This document shows, piece after piece, positions 59,056 to 64,000 of a DNA stretch of 64,000 nt. Each line of letters begins with the position of its first letter. The first letter of the stretch is position 1. Both the position numbers and the translations under genes were made by a program. A model generated the notes under the pieces. It saw only the letters and a program-made list of their open reading frames with translations, made no database searches and was not told the DNA's origin. This DNA comes from Cocos nucifera (Eukaryota > Streptophyta > Magnoliopsida > Arecales > Arecaceae), in NCBI GenBank assembly GCA_006176705.1, contig QRFJ01004878.1, positions 47,443 to 111,442 on the forward strand. Direction: 5' to 3'.

Positions 59056-60440
59056 CATGAACTTCGAGTTCCCTTGTTCTTAAAGAAGTGCTCGGCGACC
59101 CTTCTCTTCCCTCTCCAGAGATCTTCCTTTCTCTTTCGAAGAGAAAACGCCACCCAGGAGAGCTTCCGCACGGCGTTCGGTGGCCTCTGCGACCCGATCC
59201 CGTCCAGGCCCGTCTGTTCCTGCTTCAGCCCGCGGCCTAGGTTCCACCTGCACCCGCGGTGGATGTGAAGCAGTTCGGCCTGCTTGACCGACAGATCCGT
59301 GGCCGTGGCCTCACGGAGGCGTTGCACGCTATACAGCAGCTCCGGTAGCGACTCCACCAGCAGGCCCGCCATGAGGGCGCGAGGAATCAGCCTTAGGGAG
59401 GAGCCAATCGCCCCTAAGAGAGAAACGGAGAGCAAAGTTCTCCCGCTGAAGCGGAATGAAGTTCGGCGCGAGGAAGGCGAACCCACCATGAGCCCGTCAG
59501 CGAGGAAGCTCCGACAAAGAAGTATGAAGTCCTCCCGCGGAAGCTTCCGCGGGAAAGTGGAACGAAGTTCGGCGCAAGTAAGGTCGAACTCACGCTCCAG
59601 TATGTCCCCCAAAGGAACCGCCTACAAATGTTCACTGGAGGCGGAACGAAGTTCGGGCGAGAAAGCCGAGCTCCCCTCGAGCTCGTCCGAACAAGAGCAG
59701 CAGAAAGTTCTCCACGGCGGGTCTCGTGGGAAAGAGGAATGAAGTTCGGCTCAAAGAAAAGCCGAGCTCCCCTCGAGCTCGTCCGAACAAGAGCAGCAGA
59801 AAGTTCTCCCACGGCGGGTCTCGTGGGAAAGAGGAATGAAGTTCGGCTCGAAGAAAAGCCGAGCTCCCCCAAGGCTCGTCGTCAAGGCGAAATGAAGTTC
59901 GGTGGAAAGCCGAACTCCTCAACTCAACCTCCAAAATAAAGTTCGCGCCCGCAAGGACGGAACGAAGCCCCCCTCCCGGAAGGTTCCGCAACTACGACCC
60001 GCTCCTCTAACTCGAATTCTCGGCAAAGTTAAGAGCCAACCGCCAAGACCTGAAGACTACGGCTCTCCAAACATGCGCGATCAAGGAGAAGATCGGCTAT
60101 AGCACTGCCGGAACCGGAAAACAAAAAGGTTGGCCGTCCCGCGGCGTCATCAACGCCACCCCGGGGAGAGCTAGGAGCTAGCTACATCGGATTGTCATCC
60201 CAGCGACAAAGTCAAGAAAGCATGGTCCAATTATGAAGGCCGGCATGAGATAGAGGAGGTCGTCTGGACTGGACTTGCTGCTCGAGGGAGCTCCGAGGAA
60301 CAACGCCCGTCGACCCCTCAAACCAGAGAGCGCTGTCCACGATTTCCCTGTCGTAAATTCTCCCCTCTGCATAATATTATTTCTGGATGCGAAAACTATG
60401 CGATGACAGAAGAGCAGCAGTCAATAATCGCCGCGTTTAG
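59056..60440 (+). other. Noncoding interior of the GC-rich element with 96-bp repeats
   Basis: No credible gag or pol is visible. From 59440 short motifs such as gaagttcggc recur. A unit of 96-97 bp, starting gccgagctcccctcgagc, begins at 59665, 59761 and 59858. ORFs on both strands here are by-products of GC-rich repeats. 60000-60440 looks single-copy and may be leader sequence. Confidence 0.6.
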
Positions 60441-60465
60441 AACAGGAGGAAACCTCGTCCTAACG

Positions 60466-63400
60466 CGAGCAACAAGCTCGGCCGCAGGAGATAAGATCTC
60501 CCCCGAGCGCGCACCTCGGCCGCAGGAGATAAGATCTCCCCCGAGAGAGCTCGGCCGCAGGAGATAAGATCTCCCCGAGCGCGCCACTCAACCTCGCTAG
60601 AGATAAGATCTCTCCCGAGCGACCGGAACAGCCTCGGTTAGGAACAGAGGTGAACTCGTCCTAACACGAGCACCAACCTCGGCTAGAGATAAGATCTCTC
60701 CCGAGCGACCGTTGACAACCTCGGCTAGAGATAAGATCCTCCCGAGCGACCGTTGACAACCTCGGCTAGAGATAAGATCTCTCCCGAGCGACCGGAACAG
60801 CCTCGTAGGAACAGGAGGTGAACCTCGTCCTAACACGAGCACCAACCTCGGCTAGAGATAAGATCTCTCCCGAGCGACCGTTGACAACCTCGGCTAGAGA
60901 TAAGATCTCTCCCGAGCGACCGTTGACAACCTCGGCTAGAGATAAGATCTCTCCCGAGTGACCGTGAACAACCTCGGTTAGGAACAGGAGGAGAACCTTC
61001 GTCCTAACGCGAGCATCAACCTCGCTAGAGATAAGATCTCTCCCGAGCGACCGTTGACAACCTCGGCTAGAGATAAATCTCTCCCGAGCGACCGAACAAC
61101 CTCGGTTAGGAACAGGAGGTGAACCTCGTCCTACACGAGCACCAACCTCGGCTAGAGATAAGATCTCTCCCGAGGCGACCGTCGACAACCTCGGCTAGAG
61201 ATAAGATCTCTCCCGAGCGATCGGAACAACCTCGTTAGAACAGGAGAGAACCTTGTCCTAACGCGAGCATCAACCTCGGCTAGAGATAAGATCTCTCCCG
61301 GGCGACGTGACAACCTCGGCTAGAGATAAGATCTCTCCCGAGCGACCGGAACAACCTCGGTTAGGAACAGGAGGTGAACCTCATCCAACACGAGCACCAA
61401 CTCGGCTAGAGATAAGATCTCTCCCGAGCGACCGTTGACAACCTCGGCTAGAGATAAGATCTCTCCCGAGCGACCGTTGACAACCTCGGCTAGAGAAAGA
61501 TCTCTCCGAGCGACCGGAACACCTCGGTTAGAACAGGAGGTGAACTCGTCCTAACACGAGCACCAACCTCGGCTAGATAAGATCTCTCCCAGCGACCGTT
61601 GACAACCTCGGACTAGAGATAAGATCTCTCCCGAGTGACCGTGAACAACCTCGGTTAGGAACAGGAGGAGAACCTCGTCCTACGCGAGCATCAACCGGCT
61701 AGAGATAAGATCTCTCCCGAGCGACCGTTGACAACCTCGGCTAGAGATAAGATCTCTCCGAGCGACCGGAACACCTCGGTTAGGAACAGGAGGTGAACCT
61801 CGTCCTAACACGGACACCAACCTCGCTAGAATAAGATCTCTCCCGAGCGACCGTTGACAACCTCGGCTAGAGATAAGATCTCTCCAGGCGAACCGAACAC
61901 TCGGTTAGGAACAGGAGTGAACCTCGTCCTAACACGAGCACAACCTCGGCTAGAGATAAGATCTCTTCTGAGCGACCGTTGACAACCTCGGCTAAGATAA
62001 GATCTCTCCCGAGTGCCGTGAATAACCTCGGTTAGGAACAGGAGGAGAACCTCGTCCTAACGCGAGCATCAACCTCGGCTAGAGATAAGATCTCTCCCGA
62101 GCGACCGTTGACAACCTCGGCTAGAGATAAGATCTCTCCCGAGCGACCGGAACAGCCTCGGTTAGGAGCAGGAGGAAACTCGTCCTAACACAAGCACCAA
62201 CCTCGGCCGCAGGAGAAGATCTCCCCCGAGGGAAGCTCGGCTACAGGAGATAAGATCTCCCCCGAGGGAAGCTCGGCTACCGAGATAAGATCTCCCCGAC
62301 GCGCACTTCACTTCGGCTGCAAGGAGATAAGATCTCCCCCGAGGGAAGCTCGGCCGTAGGAGATAAATCTCCCCCGAGCGCGCACTTCAACCTCGGCTAC
62401 AGAGATAAGATCTCCCCGAGCGCGCACTTCACTTCGGCTGCAGGAGATAAGATCTCCCCGAGGGAAGCTCGGCCGTAGGAGATAAGATCTCCCCGAGCGC
62501 GCACTTCAACCTCGGCTAGAGATAAGATCTCTCCCGAGCGACAAAACAGCCTCGGTTTAGAACAGGAGGAGAACCTCGTCCTAACACAAGCACCAACCTC
62601 GGCCGCAGGAGATAAGATCTCCCCGAGGGAAGCTCGGCTACAGGAGATAAGATCTCCCCCGAGCGCCCACTTCACTTCGCTGCAGGAGATAAGATCTCCC
62701 CGAGGGAAGCTCGGCCGTAGGAGATAAGATCTCCCCCGAGCGCCACTTCAACCTCGGCTATAGGAGATAAGATCTCCCCCGAGCGCGCACTTCACTTCGG
62801 CTGCAGGAGATAAGATCTCCCCCAGGGAAGCTCGGCCGTAGGAGATAAGATCTCCCCCGAGCGCGCACTTCAACCTCGGCTAGAGATAAGATCTCTCCCG
62901 AGCGACCGGAACAGCCTCGGTTAGGAACAGGAGGAGAACCTCGTCCTAACACAAGCACCAAACCTCGGCCGCAGGAGATAAGATCTCCCCGAGGGAAGCT
63001 CGGCTACAGGAGATAAGATCTCCCCCGAGCACGCACTTCACTTCGGTTGCAGGAGATAAAGATCTCCCCCGAGGGAAGCTCGGCTAGGAGATAAGATCTC
63101 CCCGAGCGCGCACTTCAACCTCGTCTACAGGAGATAAGATCTCCCCCGAGCGCGCACTTCACTTCGGCTGCAGGAGATAAGATCTCCCCCGAGGAAGCTC
63201 GGCCGTAGGAGATAAGATCTCCCCCGACGCGCACTTCAACCTCGGCTACAGGAGATAAGATCTCCCCCGAGCGCGCACTTCACTTCGGCTGCAGGAGATA
63301 AGATTCTCCCCGAGGAAGCTCGGCCGTAGGAGATAAGATCTCCCCCGACGCGCACTTCAACCTCGGCTACAGGAGATAAGATCTCCCCCGAGCGCGCACT

Positions 63401-64000
63401 TCACTTCGGCTGCAGGAGAAAGATCTCCCCGAGGGAGCTCGGCCGTAGAGATAAGATCTCCCCCGAGCGCGCACTTCAACCTCGGCTAGAGATAAGATCT
63501 CTCCCGAGCGACCGGAACAGCCTCGGTTAGGAACAGGAGGAGAACCTCGTCCTAACACAAGCACAACCTCGGCCGCAGGAGATAAGATCTCCCCCGAGGA
63601 AGCTCGGCTACAGGAGAAAGATCTCCCCCGACGGCCACTTCACTTCGGCTGCAGGAGATAAGATCTCCCCCGAGGAAGCTCGGCCGTAGGAGATAAGATC
63701 TCCCCCGAGCGCGCACTCAACCTCGGCTACAGGAGATAAGATCTCCCCGAGCGCGCACTTCACTTCGACTGCAGGAGATAAGATCTCCCCGAGGGAAGCT
63801 CGCCCTAGGAGATAAGAATCTCCCCGAGCGCGCACTTCAACCTCGGCTACGGAGATAAGATCTCCCCCGAGCGCGCACTTCACTTCGGCTGTAGGAGATA
63901 AGATCTCCCCGAGGGAAGCTCGGCCGTAGGAGATAAGATCTCCCCCGAGCGCGCACTTCAACCTCGGCTAGAGATAAGATCTCTCCGAGCGACCGGAACA
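60466..64000. repeat. Hairpin-forming satellite array, unit about 42 bp, continuing past the window end
   Basis: About 3.5 kb consists of units of three kinds. The first is ctcggctagagataagatct (continuing ctcccgag), the second ctcggccgcaggagataaga (continuing tctcccccgag), the third cctcggttaggaacaggagg (continuing with tcctaac and cgag). The first and third dominate 60590-62190; the second dominates 62190-64000. Each is closed by CTCGG/CCGAG-type arms. ORFs read on the minus strand are translations of the repeat and are not genes. Many units differ by single missing bases. Confidence 0.93.

Noticed and set aside
57910..59992. Large ORFs on both strands in the GC-rich LTR and interior
   Set aside because: They translate 64-, 72- and 96-bp tandem repeats with low-complexity composition. 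None resembles gag or pol.
60597..63961. Long minus-strand ORFs with repeated motifs such as SGEILSLAEV
   Set aside because: They are translations of the satellite; open frames arise because the units lack stops in that frame, and they break wherever a base is missing.
60466..64000. Regularly spaced repeats that could suggest a CRISPR array
   Set aside because: There are no unique spacers: the sequence between repeated cores is itself repeated, the genome is a plant, and no cas-like genes exist. It is satellite DNA.

Overview
The window is nuclear DNA of a flowering plant. It is AT-rich, packed with LTR retrotransposons, and holds one convincing host gene. A large-genome monocot fits, because the host gene has a very GC-rich coding exon. 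The repeat families remind me of palms, but that is an impression and not something I could test. There are no bacterial features, operons, CRISPR arrays or rRNA genes, and I found no credible tRNA.

Layout. 1-3777 is the 3' end of a Sirevirus-like Copia element: a decayed env-like ORF, repeated polypurine tracts and one LTR. 3820-4858 is a decayed gypsy-type gag-like ORF. 4859-48809 is a deep nest. A CACTA (En/Spm) DNA transposon, ending at 48809, sits in the integrase gene of a minus-strand Ty3/Gypsy element (48813-49480). Inside the CACTA are two minus-strand Copia elements of one family: A (5078-22492, 3' end missing) and C (24017-47212). Each carries a younger plus-strand Copia. B (6969-17833, same family, target duplication agcaa) lies in the gag of A. 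D (35267-45686, a second family, target duplication tctat) lies in the 5' LTR of C. Read outside in, this gives an insertion order: Gypsy, then CACTA, then A and C, then B and D. An assembly gap of 1000 N at 32837-33836 is flanked by an identical 1022-bp sequence on both sides, so that stretch is represented twice.

49481-54000 is low-copy, AT-rich sequence with a possible LTR remnant, a plant snRNA-type promoter motif pair followed by a perfect hairpin, and a minisatellite. 54169-55330 is the host gene, a 120-residue single-pass membrane protein of unknown function with a probable 5'-UTR intron. 55330-57745 is AT-rich and featureless.

57746-64000 is the start of a very different, GC-rich LTR element. 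Its LTR (57746-59035) holds 64-bp and 72-bp tandem repeats. Its interior turns into a 3.5-kb array of about 42-bp units, each able to fold as a hairpin closed by CTCGG/CCGAG. Between unit types the stem bases change in a compensating way.

All the mobile-element genes are broken by frameshifts or stops. D is the best preserved. The most interesting signals are noncoding: the hairpin array, a leader module with probable splice sites shared by Copia elements of two families, a multi-stem structure in the leader of D, and the snRNA-type promoter/hairpin pair.
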